DNA of 64,000 nt, taken from contig JAJHTX010000007.1 in assembly GCA_032164295.1 (NCBI GenBank), forward strand, positions 1-64,000. The letters are read 5' to 3'. The stretch is from Inonotus obliquus. Its lineage: Eukaryota > Basidiomycota > Agaricomycetes > Hymenochaetales > Hymenochaetaceae. Under the pieces are notes generated by a model, which saw only the letters and a program-made list of their open reading frames with translations, was not told where the DNA came from and ran no database searches. Position numbers and translations under genes: made by a program. Shown piece after piece: positions 46,656 to 58,196 of the stretch; the stretch's first letter is position 1, and every line of letters starts with the position of its first letter.

Positions 46656-48909
46656 ATGAGTTCTAACGAGACGACAGCGACGGGAGGTGCCAGTGCTGGT
46701 GGTGGACCCCCCGGAGGCGGCGGAGGCGGCCCTCCAGGCCCAAACATAGACGAGATGTTGGTCTACTGGCTCAACATGGGCCTCCTTATCGTCCTCGGTG
46801 TCTTCTTCCTTGCATCCTTACCTCGCGCAATCGGTCGCTTCAGCAGCCTCGTGGGGTGGACGCGAGGCTTGATTTTGAAGTCAGGTCCGAAGCCGAACCC
46901 CATGATTCAACAGATCACACCTAATGAACAGCTTTACCCTGTGAACACAAGGGGGACCTCCTTCGGAGATTATGACTCGGACCACTCCCATACGTTGGCA
47001 GATCATAACATGTATAGCAAAGGTGGGAAGGAGCTGCCTTCAATGCCGATGGGACGCGGCGATATTCTACCGCCAAATCATGTCCGATCCGTCGCGACTA
47101 TACTCCATCCGATCTCGAAGGTCTTTACTCATCCTATCGCAGCCGACAAGTCTTCGGGAAGAATGATGCTTACGCTTGCATACGTCGGCACGATAATATT
47201 CATGGCGCTAAACGGCAACGATCCTATAAAGGGCCCTAATCGTCTCGGCTTTATTTCGATTTCTCAGATTCCTGTGGCCATTGCACTAGGGACAAAGAAT
47301 AACGCGATCGGAATGGTTCTTGGGGTAGGATATGAGAAGGTACGCTATACATCGAATGAATCGAACTTTTGATTCTTATCTTCCCCGTAGATAAATTTCC
47401 TCCATCAATTGGTCGGCACCGTCGTGGTCCTTACAGCCCATATGCACGCTTCTACTTATAGTGAGATGTTTATCGAAACACTCCTTCTTATCAAAGCTGA
47501 CAAGTGACTCCCATACAGTCTTCACACTCAACATTACCGAGAACTTCGGAGCGCTCCAGGCCCCCTTTGTTCAGTACGGCTTTGTGGCCTTGATTGGTGT
47601 AACGATTCTCTGGATCGCCTCAGGAGGCGTCCGAAATCTCTCGTACACATTATTCCTCTTCTTGCATATAGGTGGAACTGTGACTTTCTTCGTCGGCGTA
47701 TGTTATCACCTCTGCAAAAAAAAACGTCAACTAAATGTCCTTATGGGTAGCTATGGTACCATACGCCCGTTTGCGCCAAGTACCTCCTCCTTGCCATAGG
47801 AATTTACGGCATTGATCACTTCTTCCGCATCGTAAAGACTCGAGTTACCACAGCACGGTTGACAGCCGTGCCGGAGCTGGGCCTAACTCGTATGGAGCTT
47901 CCTAGTATCGGCACAGGTTGGCGTGCAGGCCAACATGTCCGACTTCGCGTCCTATCAGGCAACATGGGACTATTCGGATGGACAACTGCTCATCCGTTCA
48001 CAATTGCCTCTGCAAGTGACTCAGATAGGAATGGATTGGTGTTGATGTGTAAGAAGGTTGGTGGATGGACAAATAAATTGTATACAACTGCGAGTCAGAC
48101 GGGTACGGATCGTATAGAGGACGGATTCAATGCTCATCCTACCCGAGAGATCAAAGTTATTGTTGAGGGACCATATGGTGAGTCTCAATACGTCTGAAAC
48201 TTAGACTTCTTGTCTAAAGGATCGCAGGGGGCGTCGGAAATATGGTTATGTCGAGCTACTCGTCCGTCTTGCTTATTACGGGTGGAAGCGGACTTACTTT
48301 CGGTTTGGGGGCGGTGGAAGAGCTGATTCAAGACATCATCGCTGGGAGGTCAGCAGTGAAATATATCGAGCTTGTCTGGGTCACGCAAGATAAAGGTTTG
48401 TGACTACAAGCTTTTGCGTTTACCAGAAAGAACTAACGGCGGTTTTGAATCATGATAAGGCTCGCTTGCTCCAATGCTTCCAACGTTCTCTTCCCTCCTC
48501 AGTTCCATCTCGAACGTCCCAGGAGTCATCTTACGCATCACAGCCCACTTCACCCGCGCAGAGAAACCTTCTTTGGACGGTGGAAAGGCCAACAGATCTC
48601 TCGAAACTCACCTAGCAACACTCGGTCCCAGCCTCACCCTCCAACCCGGTCGTCCTTCGCTCCAGCGTCTCACAAGCACAGTCGCACGTCTCACAGCGGC
48701 AATTTCTAATGCCAAGGGTGTGGCGGTTGCTGTTTGTGGACCGCCGGGTCTTGGGCTTGAGACGGCGAAAGCGGTGAGAGGGGTGGATAATGATCTTCGT
48801 CGTTCGTGTGGCGGGGTTGAGATACATCAAGAGTACGTTCATCATTAAGCCGAGCGTATACTTGTTACTAATCAGTTATATTTCACGATATAGAGTATTC
48901 GGATGGTGA
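46656..48909 (+). CDS. Ferric-chelate reductase, tandem copy 2
   Basis: Seven exons, 46656-47339, 47391-47460, 47519-47697, 47751-48177, 48228-48395, 48460-48832 and 48894-48909, give 638 residues. Exons 2, 5 and 7 have exactly the lengths of copy 1 (70, 168 and 16 nt). Haem pairs are His 233/247 and His 301/315, both HX13H. HPFTIA, VEGPYGGVGN, LLITGGSGLTF, AVCGPPG and a C-terminal QEVFGW are present. The N-terminus is Gly/Pro-rich, as in copy 1. The donor of intron 5 is the uncommon GTTTGT. Role and location are as for copy 1. The two proteins differ most in the N-terminal 200 residues. Confidence 0.91.
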
Positions 48910-49512
48910 AGCCTTCCATTACTTCCTTATCTACTACACATTCCCTCCCGTTCTTATCGCCCTACAGACATTCTTCGCTCTGGTAGCTTCTTTCCTTTAA
49001 CACCTTACATTCATTCTACACAGCAATCCTGTCTCTACTGTATCAACTAAAGCTCTCTTTTTGTACGTTCATTTATACACCATGTTCACATTACGGATTA
49101 TCACAATACAGATACGATCCAGAGAAGGAAACCAAAGTTGAAAGACGAAGTGGGAGCAAATGAGCGAGAGAGAAACCCATGAGATTGAGATATTAATCAA
49201 GGTACTAAACCATCCTTTAGTAGTGCCACGTCCAACATCCCAGTGCTTTGTAAGGTATCAGTGAGAAATGGATGATACTAGAATACAAGTATCTGGTATC
49301 GATTTGAAAGAAGAAAGAAACGAAAGGATGGGGGACACAGCCCGATAAGTCCGATGGATAGCACTTGCTGTGACGCAAGAAAGTAGTGCGAATAGGTTGA
49401 TAATGATATTGGTAGTGGTATTATTGGTGGTGATACCGCAGACTGCGCGCCCAAGGTCTATGATGATGATGATGCCCAGAGATACGGAAGGAAGTAGGAT
49501 GGAAGCCAAATG
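48910..49512. other. Convergent 3' region
   Basis: AT-rich 3' flank shared by ferric reductase 2 (plus) and the KRE6-like gene (minus). I looked here for the missing glycosidase domain of the latter and found no trace. Confidence 0.4.
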
Positions 49513-50700
49513 TCATCGCTCTAGCTCTTTAAGTATGAAACGACGTGCACTGAGAATCCGAATCCACCATTCAGTACGAGATGGATTCAGAAAGGATATG
49601 GGAAAACTCACGCCCGTATTGGGACTTGTCCCGTCGAGTTCACTCTTGCGCTATTACCAATCTTCACCGCAGGCGTATGAGTGAAGTGGAACACTAATGG
49701 CGCGCCAGCGCTATATAATGATAGAAATGGGTCAATCAAGGAATGATAACCGAATGAACCGCCTCAGACGTACAAGAGAGCAAATAATCCAGCAATGATG
49801 ACGATCTATGAATGAACAATAGCCACAAAAGAAATAAACAACCAACTCGAGAAAACAGGCGAGAAGAATGAAACGTACCATGCATCCCAAATTCAATACG
49901 CCTCGAGAAGTAAAAACCGTCCCGCCCTTGTCAACCGTCTCATCTCTATTCGGATCTGGTGTATGCAAGTCGTCATCTGGTTCTGGTACGTTCGTGTGCG
50001 TCGCGCTTCCCCAAGTGCTTGGGTCTGGTAATAGCGAGAACTAACAGCATGAAGTAGGTGATGTGGGGAGTGCAAGAAACAAGTTTTGAAGGAACGTACT
50101 CTGCTAGAAATAACGCTACTTCTATCCGAAACGGATCCGATTCGTGCAAATGGCGGCCGAGGCGCCTCCAAATCTGCAAGGTCGTACGGACTCGGACCGT
50201 CCTCCTACGCACCACCCAACCCAGCCACCGAACCGCCCACCCAATCCAACAAACCACCAACGATATCAGCCTTACATTAGCCAATCCCATAACGGATAAA
50301 CAGCACGAAAGAAAGGACTCACGAAGAACTGACTAGAACACCTACTCGGCGAAGGCAGACCGCTCCCGCTGTGCATCCAAGGTCGCGTCACAGAGCTAGC
50401 ACTCGTACTGGCAATAGAGACCGCGTTATGGAATCTCCTGCTCGTTCGCATCGATCCCACGGGTAGCCTCGGTGCAGGTGTGGCGATTAGTGGCGTCGCC
50501 GCCGAAGGGAAGGTCGGCGTCGATGGCGAGGCGGGTGAAAGTGGTGCATTGGCATTCGCATTTGTCGTGGTCGTCGTAATACTATTGATGTTGCTATCGC
50601 TGCCAGAACTAGTACTGCTAGATGTCACCGACGTGGCTGAACTACTAAGACTCGTGCTCGTAACGTTTTCACCATTCTCGTCGAGAGTACCAGAGGCCAT
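49513..50700 (-). CDS. KRE6/SKN1-type protein lacking the GH16 domain
   Basis: Six minus-strand exons, 50700-50323, 50204-50100, 50040-49879, 49805-49774, 49710-49612 and 49549-49513, give 270 residues. The order is a Ser/Thr/Asn-rich cytosolic tail, PPFARIGSVSDRSSVISSR, then LPDPSTWG, EPDDDLHTPDPNRDE and GGTVFTSRGVLNLGCM. One membrane helix follows (IVIIAGLFALLFAG), then a short lumenal NSTGQVPIRA. This is the N-terminal half of the KRE6/SKN1 family, which is needed for beta-1,6-glucan synthesis in the secretory pathway. Full-length members continue with about 350 residues of GH16-like domain; here the frame ends after about 40 lumenal residues and the ferric reductase lies beyond. It is probably a truncated gene. 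The 118-nt intron 1 and the last exon are the weakest parts. Confidence 0.7.
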
Positions 50701-51040
50701 ATATCATCAACCAAGGGTGGGGCGCGCAAGGAGGAAAATGAAGAAAGGAGAGTCAGACAAGATAGCAAGTCGCACGTCGGGCATGCAAGGGCGATGCGAG
50801 TAGTTACCCAAGATAGAATCTGTGCAGAAAAGGACGGGAAAAGTTTTGGCGATCCGCTCGGCTATCACTTGGCCTATGCTCGTAATCAACGCGCCGGCGT
50901 CCGCTTGGCGGGCTGTGCGACCGTTCAGAACTCAAAATCGACATTGAAAGTAGCTCTATCATCAACAAGCAAGCAAACAAACAAACAACAGAATACGGAA
51001 AGGAAAGAGAAAATGAATATGTATCACGTAAACGAACAAC

Positions 51041-53435
51041 CTAAAACACAGGTGCGTCGCGCAAAAATAGTCGCGGTTCTTCGCGTTTCACCCAACGTAC
51101 AACAGTATTTGCAGCACCCACAACGGCCTCCTTGCTTAGCTCGGGGGACACGGCAATGTACAACTCGAAAGGCTGGGTAATCTTGACTCAATCTCGTCAG
51201 TCAGATCAAACAAGCGAGACACTGGAAATAGCTTACCCAACCCATAACGGCTTCCCTGGTCGTCTTGATATACTGAAGTTTCAACGTTTCTTTCTGCCCT
51301 GACTTACCGTGTATATTATCATGGACAATTTGGTACAGTGTGATCAACCTAATGGATTTTACAGCCGACGTTCCTTCTCATCAACTCCTTGAGTATTGTG
51401 AGAGAAATTAGTAAGACTCACTGTCGCCGAGTCTCCGAATCAGTATAATCCTGTCCCCATTCTGGGTGTGTAACCTGGACGTGTGGGCGGCTCTTGTACA
51501 CAAAATGTCGTAACCCAGGCACACCAAGTGCAGAAACGTCGTACTCTGTATGTCCGCGGCTAATCGTTCGCGAAAGCGAGCCGAGAGAACCGGACGTTTC
51601 AAGCATCTGAAGTCAAAATGAGTGGGTCGTAGAAGAGAAGAAATCTAGGTCACTATATACCTTTGTCACATCTTCGCACCATGTTCGAATATTCTCAAAC
51701 TCTCCTCCTCCGCCACCGCTGACGCATACTAAACCGAGTCCCATTGGTTGGGAAGCCATTTCAGAGAGCGGGCCAATAGGAATAGAGTTCCCGCTTTGTG
51801 AACCTTCTTGAACTTGATGCTCTGTAGCAGAACCAGATTCGCTCTGCTGTGGGAACGCAACATACGCATGTAAGAAGCCGGGGTTGAACTTCGGAAGGCA
51901 AATCGGAAGCCAGGAGGCGGGAGACCCAGCAACTGCAGGAGCGTGAATGGTATTGAGGAGGACGTGAAGGTCTGTTGGCTCAGATTAGCCCAGCACAGAT
52001 ACGTTTGGTGCAAAACTGGTACCTGCAGGATGAACGGAATGCTTCTTTGGTCGCACCAATGTAATAACTCGACCCCGAGCGATCAACATCACATACAGAA
52101 TATCCTGAGAGACGTTAAGAGCACATAAAAAGGCGATGTTTAACACCTACCTTCGTCTTTGACGGAACAAGGACTTCTCCGATTTTCCTCCTTAGATTAG
52201 GGTCTAACGGAAGGCATAGTAGCGACGCGGTACTCATTGCTAAATCATATCGCAGTCTTGCAAGTAGCGAATGCAAGAAAGTTTCGGCACCACTCAGCAA
52301 TCTGCGCAAATCAAAGTTCGACCGTCTCTCGAAAATTTTACGCAGCTGTGCAGCGGAGACGACGCTGAGTATTTGTAGGTGAAGATATTCGAGGTGAGAG
52401 CGTGTCTTCCTGGGACGGACGATTAGGTTATTCGACGTTCGTTTACGGGCACGGACGCAGAAATAAAGTGGCGATCTATCAAATCACGTACCACACTCTC
52501 CGGTTCACCCCAATTTGAAACGCAAGCATAGTAGAGAGGACTTCGGAGGAGGAAACTGATCCGTGTACGTCCTGCATTAATGGAGCGGAGCTTGTCTCCA
52601 TCATCAAGGAAGATAGAGATGAGCGCTTGCATAAGGCCTATCGTCGATGCCAGTGCATCCGAGTCGGCAGCCAATGGTGAGCCATCCGAGACGAACACGG
52701 GTTTCCCGGCATCTGTCAGGACGAAATATTGTCGTGCAAGCAAAGGTTCTGGAAGAGACACAAGGTCAGAAAAAACACAATGTCAATGAGATCCACCAAT
52801 CAACAGATCAGAGAATCCATGCCTTCAGCAGTCACAACAGTACTGTTCTCCGATACTTCTACAGTTGGCGAAAGGAGCGAAGGTTCGGCTTCGCTACTCG
52901 ACTCTTGTCTTTGAGTGAGTGATCGCTTCAACTGTTCTCGTAGTATTCGGCGCGTTTCCTCATCCACGCCAGATTCCTCACTATAACTTTCCGAAATTGT
53001 AAGCCTAGTTGCATCTGCATTCTCCCCAACTGTTTCTGTTTCATCGTCACTTTCCGCCTCCGTTTCCGCCTCCGTTTCCGAGCCCGATACAGTCTCCCTT
53101 ATCATTACACCATCAGCACTCACGAGGCTAGAGCTCACGCCAACGATCGAGCTCGTCGAGCTGACGGTACTACCGGAAGCCATTTCTGGTGATAAAGCAT
53201 GTATACGAGTTGGTAACGCCGTGGCGGTTACGCGTTGAGGACTGCCGGTCGTGACAGCCGATGGTGGAGGCGAAGCAGGTCTCCGCATAAATGAAGGACT
53301 GAGATACCACGGAAATGTGAGCCTGAGCGTTGCTGGAGACAACGAGCGCGTTGGTGGAGTTGAGATAGATGGACGTCGGGAGGCACGCACAGGGTCGTCG
53401 CTGATCATGGTGATTACTATTCCTGGACACGACAT
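51041..53435 (-). CDS. MON1: Vacuolar fusion protein MON1
   Basis: Minus-strand exons: 53435-52797 (or 52844), 52748-52492, 52405-52151, 52104-52023, 51971-51661, 51606-51422, 51348-51237 and 51181-51041. MON1 pairs with CCZ1 as the exchange factor for Rab7 on late endosomes and vacuoles. Conserved blocks are QYFVLTDAGKPVF, TIGLMQALISIFLDDGDKL, TRSHLEYLHLQIL, FDLRRLLSGAETFLHSLL, ILYVMLIARGRVITLVRPKK and, near the end, REAVMGWITQPFELYIA. The N-terminal 190 residues are Ser/Glu-rich and disordered. At the end of exon 1 the expected DSDL reading is shifted by an extra CT, so the usual donor does not join in phase; a donor at 52843 would restore the frame by dropping about 15 residues. Total is about 645 residues with that donor. 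Confidence 0.88.
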
Positions 53436-53496
53436 GATCTGCGATGATCGCTTTCATAATCAAGTTCTATCACACACAACAAGATGTGGGAAAATA

Positions 53497-54153
53497 CAGT
53501 CAAAGACGCGTCCTTTGAACACCCAATTGAAATTGGGCCCAGAGAATGCCAAACGCCAGTTTTCTCAAATTTAAACACACAATCTTGGAGCTTATTACGA
53601 AAGCTACTTGCTGAATTTTTTTCGGGGCAGAAAACGCTGTGGAAAAATAGATATGGGTCCGTGAAGAAAGTGAGGAAAATGTCACAAGACTCACTCCTTT
53701 GAACACCTTGTGACGTAATGTCACGATTACACTTGGTTACAAATGATTTGCCGAGAGATCTACTTATGGCAATATGTCGATCATTTTTCCAGTCACACTT
53801 TGCGAGTTTTATGTGTTATTAATCGATTGAAGAATCATTTCATCACGAAACTTGGCACATACATAACCAAAGTAGCATGCTTTAAGAATATATCATAAAT
53901 GTTTTGAGTAGAGACCCAGAGCATCTGCAGGATGACCCGGTTTAGATCCAGCTCTAGGAATTACACCAAATTTCGACAGTAAATGTTTTTTCTAGACTCA
54001 ACATTTTACTCAATTTTTCTAAGAATTTGCACATGTACCAGCACAGTCATTTCTAACATCCTGCTATTTTTTCGAGGTGAGAAACGAAGAATTGGGTGAG
54101 AAAAGCCTAGGTGTTCAAAGGAACAGTCCTGTTTAAAGGACGCGTCTTTGACT
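53497..54153. mobile_element. Short TA-flanked inverted-repeat element (MITE) 1
   Basis: The ends are perfect inverted repeats beginning CAGTCAAAGACGCGTCC and continuing to 20 bases. A more distant matching pair, CCTTTGAACACC, lies just inside. TA flanks both ends, the target-site signature of Tc1/mariner-type elements. At 657 bp with no transposase frame it is non-autonomous. It sits about 60 bases upstream of the MON1 start codon. Confidence 0.8.
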
Positions 54154-54284
54154 GTAGATTATAAAAAATCGACTCTTCTTTTACCCGTGGTGCCAAGATA
54201 GCTATGCTAGACATGGTGAAATGGTCGACTGTGATTGTCTCCTCTGTTGTTCCATGTCCATGTTCCAGCCAGCATTCCAGCCCT

Positions 54285-54765
54285 GTTAGAAAACGCTCGC
54301 CCTAAAGGGACTATACAGTAACCACAATAGGACGGCCTCAGTGTTACGGATTCGGCGATGCTTTTCTAAGAGTTTCCGGAGCCTACTCGGTTTTCACAAG
54401 CAGGGCAGATTCCCAAGTATACTAAGCGTTGCCTCAGACGTTTTCGTTTAGCTGATCAAGTCGGGCCTCAACCTCGATGACAGACTAGTAGGACAGTGTC
54501 GACTGCCGTTCGTAAGCTTCTCTAGTCGGTGGACGACTAATCAATCGTTCCACGCCGTAGAGTAAGAGAGGTTAAGCAGATTAGGTGGTCTTCAGATTAG
54601 AAGCTAGATGCCTAAGAGGACTCGATGTACAAGACGATCGAAAGAAAGATAGGGAGCTACGGTCTAAGTCTACAACTATTTATACCTTTTCCTCATGTTG
54701 TGGACGGACCACTTCCTACGCTCCGTAGTTCCTACTCTCGATCTGATTCGTTGTTCTAGCTTCCA
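54285..54765 (+). repeat. Possible solo LTR
   Basis: The stretch starts TGTTAGAAAACGCTCGCC, contains a TATTTATACC box near its 3' part and could end in CTTCCA, giving the TG...CA form of an LTR. The text resembles Copia-type LTRs of mushroom genomes. I found no flanking duplication or second copy in the window, so this is tentative. Confidence 0.3.
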
Positions 54766-55014
54766 AACTCGTCTGGTATTCCTATTGTTCTGCTGCGGAT
54801 TGACTCATCGACTGCGCACTGTGCAAGGCGATGACTTGGCGTTGACTCATCTTGACTTGAGCTGAATTGAAACCTATGCTCGGGGTCGGCCTTGTGCTGC
54901 GCCCTGTGCATAGAGTGAGTCAGTGAGTGAGTCATTGAATGCGTGTTCGTATGCCATTGGTTTTGCATGGCTGCGCCGTAGTTAAAGTTCGCTCGTCCGC
55001 AGTTGCTCGTGCAT

Positions 55015-55791
55015 TTAAGGAATTCCGTCGGGGTTCCGTTGTATAGCATCTGGGGCTATGAAGGCTGTGATTTGTTTGTCACCTCGGGACTCTCGTTCGG
55101 GGCTGTCAAGTGTGATTCGACATCGGATATCATCGTGGGGAAACCAAGGTGGTTTAACGTAGGTGCCTATGGCAATGAGTAGCCGTACGCTTCGTCGAGT
55201 ATCGTTCGAAGGTATTCTCCAGCCTAGGTATAGGTCTCCTTGTAGTCGAATAGCTTTGCAGTATGCCCATAGTTCCCTGAGTGTGTTTGCAACCCATACC
55301 GCTGTTATCGGTGAGTGGCGGTTCGTAACATAGTCTGCACTGATCTCCACGAATGTGCTTGGGCACTCGAGTGCTAATATGTCGTGGATTCCTACTATTG
55401 TCCAGTGCATCTTTGGTTGCATGCCTATTGCCGTATCCATTGCTATTGTTGACCTCGTGCGATTTCGAACGACCTCCGGGGGATTGTGGTATTCTCGATA
55501 AGCTGTTGCTCGTTCGCTGGACACATGATATGTCAACATGCCCGTTGCCTCCCGTAGTATTATCTTGTGTAGGTCTTCGATGATCTGTCGCACTCTTCTG
55601 CATTTATAGCAAGCCGTTGGAGGTTGCTGTACTTGCTGCATCGTTTGCGAAGGTTTAGTGTGATCGTCGGGATTAGCGTTGCTAGCCGATGCTTCTTGAT
55701 CGTCGGCTTCGGATTGTATTAGCCGTGCGTGTTCTTCGCTTCTCGCTGTCGATCCTGATCGTCTCCGGCCAGTGAAATTAACCGGTCCCAT
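55015..55791 (-). CDS. Uncharacterised 258-residue protein
   Basis: A single uninterrupted minus-strand frame runs from an ATG at 55791 to a stop at 55015. The N-terminal 60 residues are polar (FTGRRRSGSTARSEEHARL, QTMQQVQQPP). A CYKCRRVRQ segment and a folded-looking region with GMLTYHVSSERATAYREYHN, VEISADYVTNRHSP and LYLGWRIPSNDTRRS follow. The lack of introns is unusual here and fits a gene carried by, or derived from, a mobile element. It lies between a possible LTR and a MITE. The family is not recognised. Confidence 0.42.
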   Translation of the reverse strand: MGPVNFTGRRRSGSTARSEEHARLIQSEADDQEASASNANPDDHTKPSQTMQQVQQPPTACYKCRRVRQIIEDLHKIILREATGMLTYHVSSERATAYREYHNPPEVVRNRTRSTIAMDTAIGMQPKMHWTIVGIHDILALECPSTFVEISADYVTNRHSPITAVWVANTLRELWAYCKAIRLQGDLYLGWRIPSNDTRRSVRLLIAIGTYVKPPWFPHDDIRCRITLDSPERESRGDKQITAFIAPDAIQRNPDGIP

Positions 55792-55872
55792 CCGGGGTGG
55801 TTTCGATCGGCGTTCCTAATCGAATCAAAATTTCAGCACAATCCTTTCAAGCCCAGCAAAGCTGGGAACGTA

Positions 55873-56137
55873 CTGTAAGCGACTGTAAGGTCGCAAAGGT
55901 AACGTGTAACATGGCTCATGTTGTGTTGCAATTGTAACGTGTAATGCAGGGTCGGTTGCATGAGATTCGGACATTATCAAACTACCCAAATGAATACATT
56001 TTGTTTACATGTAATCTACATCTCTGGTTGCCTATTTTGTGGCATGTAACGGGTATCTCTGCTCCTGTTGCTCGCAAAAGGAGCAACAGGACCTGTAACG
56101 GCCAAAACCTCGGTTGCGACCTTACAGTCGCTTACAG
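55873..56137. mobile_element. Short TA-flanked inverted-repeat element (MITE) 2
   Basis: A 265-bp element with perfect 24-base terminal inverted repeats beginning CTGTAAGCGACTGTAAGG, flanked by TA on both sides. An internal hairpin, CCTGTTGCTC with its complement, lies near 56064-56091, and GTAACG-type words recur. It has no coding capacity. Its ends differ from those of MITE 1, so it is a different family. Confidence 0.8.
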
Positions 56138-56579
56138 TAATCACCACTGGTAGATTATAAATGCATATTAGTCTTCTATTAGTAATAAAATTTAGTCATA
56201 AGTAAGTTACTATATTTGGACTGTACTTGTCATGCTGTGTTCGCCAAGAACGGCAAAAATTCTGAGGTTGAAATTTTCAAAATTTCTGAAAACCTCACCA
56301 GAATGCTGGAAAATGAATTCTGAGCCATTTGGCACAAAAAAGGTTCATTCCATTATCGAAAGGTCAGGGGTCCATATCTTTAAGTTTTAAAAGCATACAT
56401 AGGATTGTAATTATTATTAGAAGAGATCTATGGGAACCAAATTCGAGTTTGTGTTGTGCAGTTAAGAAAGGGTCCAGAGTCACCAGATAAGGCAAGTCAG
56501 GGTCGCATGACGCGTGTCACACCTCGTACTTTCCCTACTACCTTACTTCTGCGCACTATTTTTCCTCTTTTCAACGCAT
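56138..56579. other. AT-rich linker before the tandem units
   Basis: No gene is seen. A small palindrome lies in the AAAATTCTGAGG...CCTCACCAGAA stretch near 56258-56300. The similarity shared with the later repeat unit begins shortly after. Confidence 0.35.
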
Positions 56580-57310
56580 CTTCGTGAATAGGCTCCTTCT
56601 TGCCCATCACTGAGTCATCATAGGTATATGGGGAGAGAGTAAGTATTGAAACAACAATGAAAGGTTGCCAGAGTCTCACCAGCAATACGATACTTCTACT
56701 CGTTACCAACCTGTACTTCAGCCTCTTCTACTAAGCCCGTTACATGATCCTTATGGTCTGTGAGCCCTGGAACAGTGTACAGTATATCATTTGTCAGCTC
56801 AAAACGTTCGTCTGTACTACTACGTACAGTTCTGTATTTTCTGCCTAGACGTTGACAGAGACGAGTTTTGAGCCATTAATACTAGGTTCTTCGGTAATTC
56901 TTCCTCGGTCTTTTCTTTTGAGAAAGGCCCAAGTAAGAGGCAAACCAGAATTATATACCTTCTGCGACAATAATATTGCGACATTTCTTGTATCGTGCAA
57001 ACATTGACTGTATCGGGCGACTGCAATGCTGAAAGATAGCTGGTTGCTTGCTACTCGTCGATAAATGAGTCAGAGCGTGCCACATACTGTGACATGTTAT
57101 TGCATGGCTGCACTAATGTGGCAATTATGTCGATTGGAGACATGGAACAGTCCCACATCGTTGTACGGTGAAGGAGTGTGTCTGGTGTGTGCAGGTGTAC
57201 CCATAACGCCGAACCAGAGGACAGCTGATCGCTACAATTCATTTTCATAACAACTGAGGTCGGAGATCAGTGTTACCTGCAACGGGTAATAGTCAAAATA
57301 GACCCTCAGA
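56580..57310. repeat. Tandem repeat segment R, copy 1
   Basis: It matches 59300-60010 at high identity (offset about 2705-2708 bases) and a diverged copy at 62330-63480. It contains a 65-codon minus-strand frame at 57051-57248, kept open in copy 2 with only a few substitutions. Its function is unknown. Confidence 0.75.
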
Positions 57311-57319
57311 TCAATGTAG

Positions 57320-58196
57320 CTAGATGACACCTCCGGCGCCATACATCCCAGAACTATCCTCAACCCATTCGTTTGCTGCACGACGTCTCTCACTCGAATT
57401 CGTTGAAGCAGCGCTGGACGCAGCGCTCACTTCATCTCTCTGCGCAGTCTTCGAACGTTGTTGGCTGAATTGCGCCGCGAGCGCCTCAAGACGTGCTTTC
57501 TCTTCCGCCTTCCTTCGCTTTTTCTCCTCGGATTTTGCAGCCTTCTTCACTTCACGCGCATCCGACCATCCAGACATTACGCTCGCATTCGCGTCCTTAT
57601 ATGATCCGTTGATCGACGGCGCACTATTTATGTACCCGAAGGTATCCCTAAGGGGCGAGTCACTCGGAGAAGATGGCTTCCTGAGTTTCTTCTTCGTCTT
57701 CATGCGCGTTTGGAAGAGTCAGCTCCCACCGTTTCTCGCTGCTTGATGCCCGTCGTTTGTGTGTTTATCGGAAGAGGTACCTGACAAGGTGCTTGCCCTG
57801 AATGTGGAGGTATTCGGTGATGGCGGTGGAACACTAGAGGAGTGAGGCGGCGGAGAAGTTACTGGAGAAGTAATAAAGTGACTATAAGGGTGTTGAGGCA
57901 TCTTGGGCTCGGAGACGATAATTCCGGTATTTTGCAATCGTACGTCCGTCCAACCCGTTCGTGGGTCTGACTCTGAGTCGATAATATCGATAAAGTCCAC
58001 CTGCTCATTGCCATATCCGTTCGTCTGTAATTTCACTTGCCTTCACTTGCCCGTTAAGCTTGGTTCTTGTCCAATGAAATATGCCACCAGAGCTGCCTGC
58101 GCTTGTAGAGCTCTGGATCGTACTGGTACTTGTGTGACTGTCCTGTGATGACGAACTTCGCATCGGTGGGGCTGGCGGCAACAACCGAGGGGGACT
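57320..58196 (-). pseudogene. Fragment of unidentified gene X, unit A
   Basis: The minus-strand text contains DAKFVITGQSHKYQYDPELY and KRRQLWWHISLDKNQ. After a gap it continues NGYGNEQVDFIDIIDSESDP, SVPPPSPNTSTFRAS, a TGA at 57721-57719, and in the same frame a lysine/glutamate coiled coil (KKAAKSEEKKRRKAEEKAR) ending at a TAG at 57322-57320. The single in-frame TGA and an unresolved join near 58040 suggest decay. Its 5' end is replaced by MON1-derived sequence at about 58197. The source gene is not in this window and I do not recognise the family. Confidence 0.5.
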
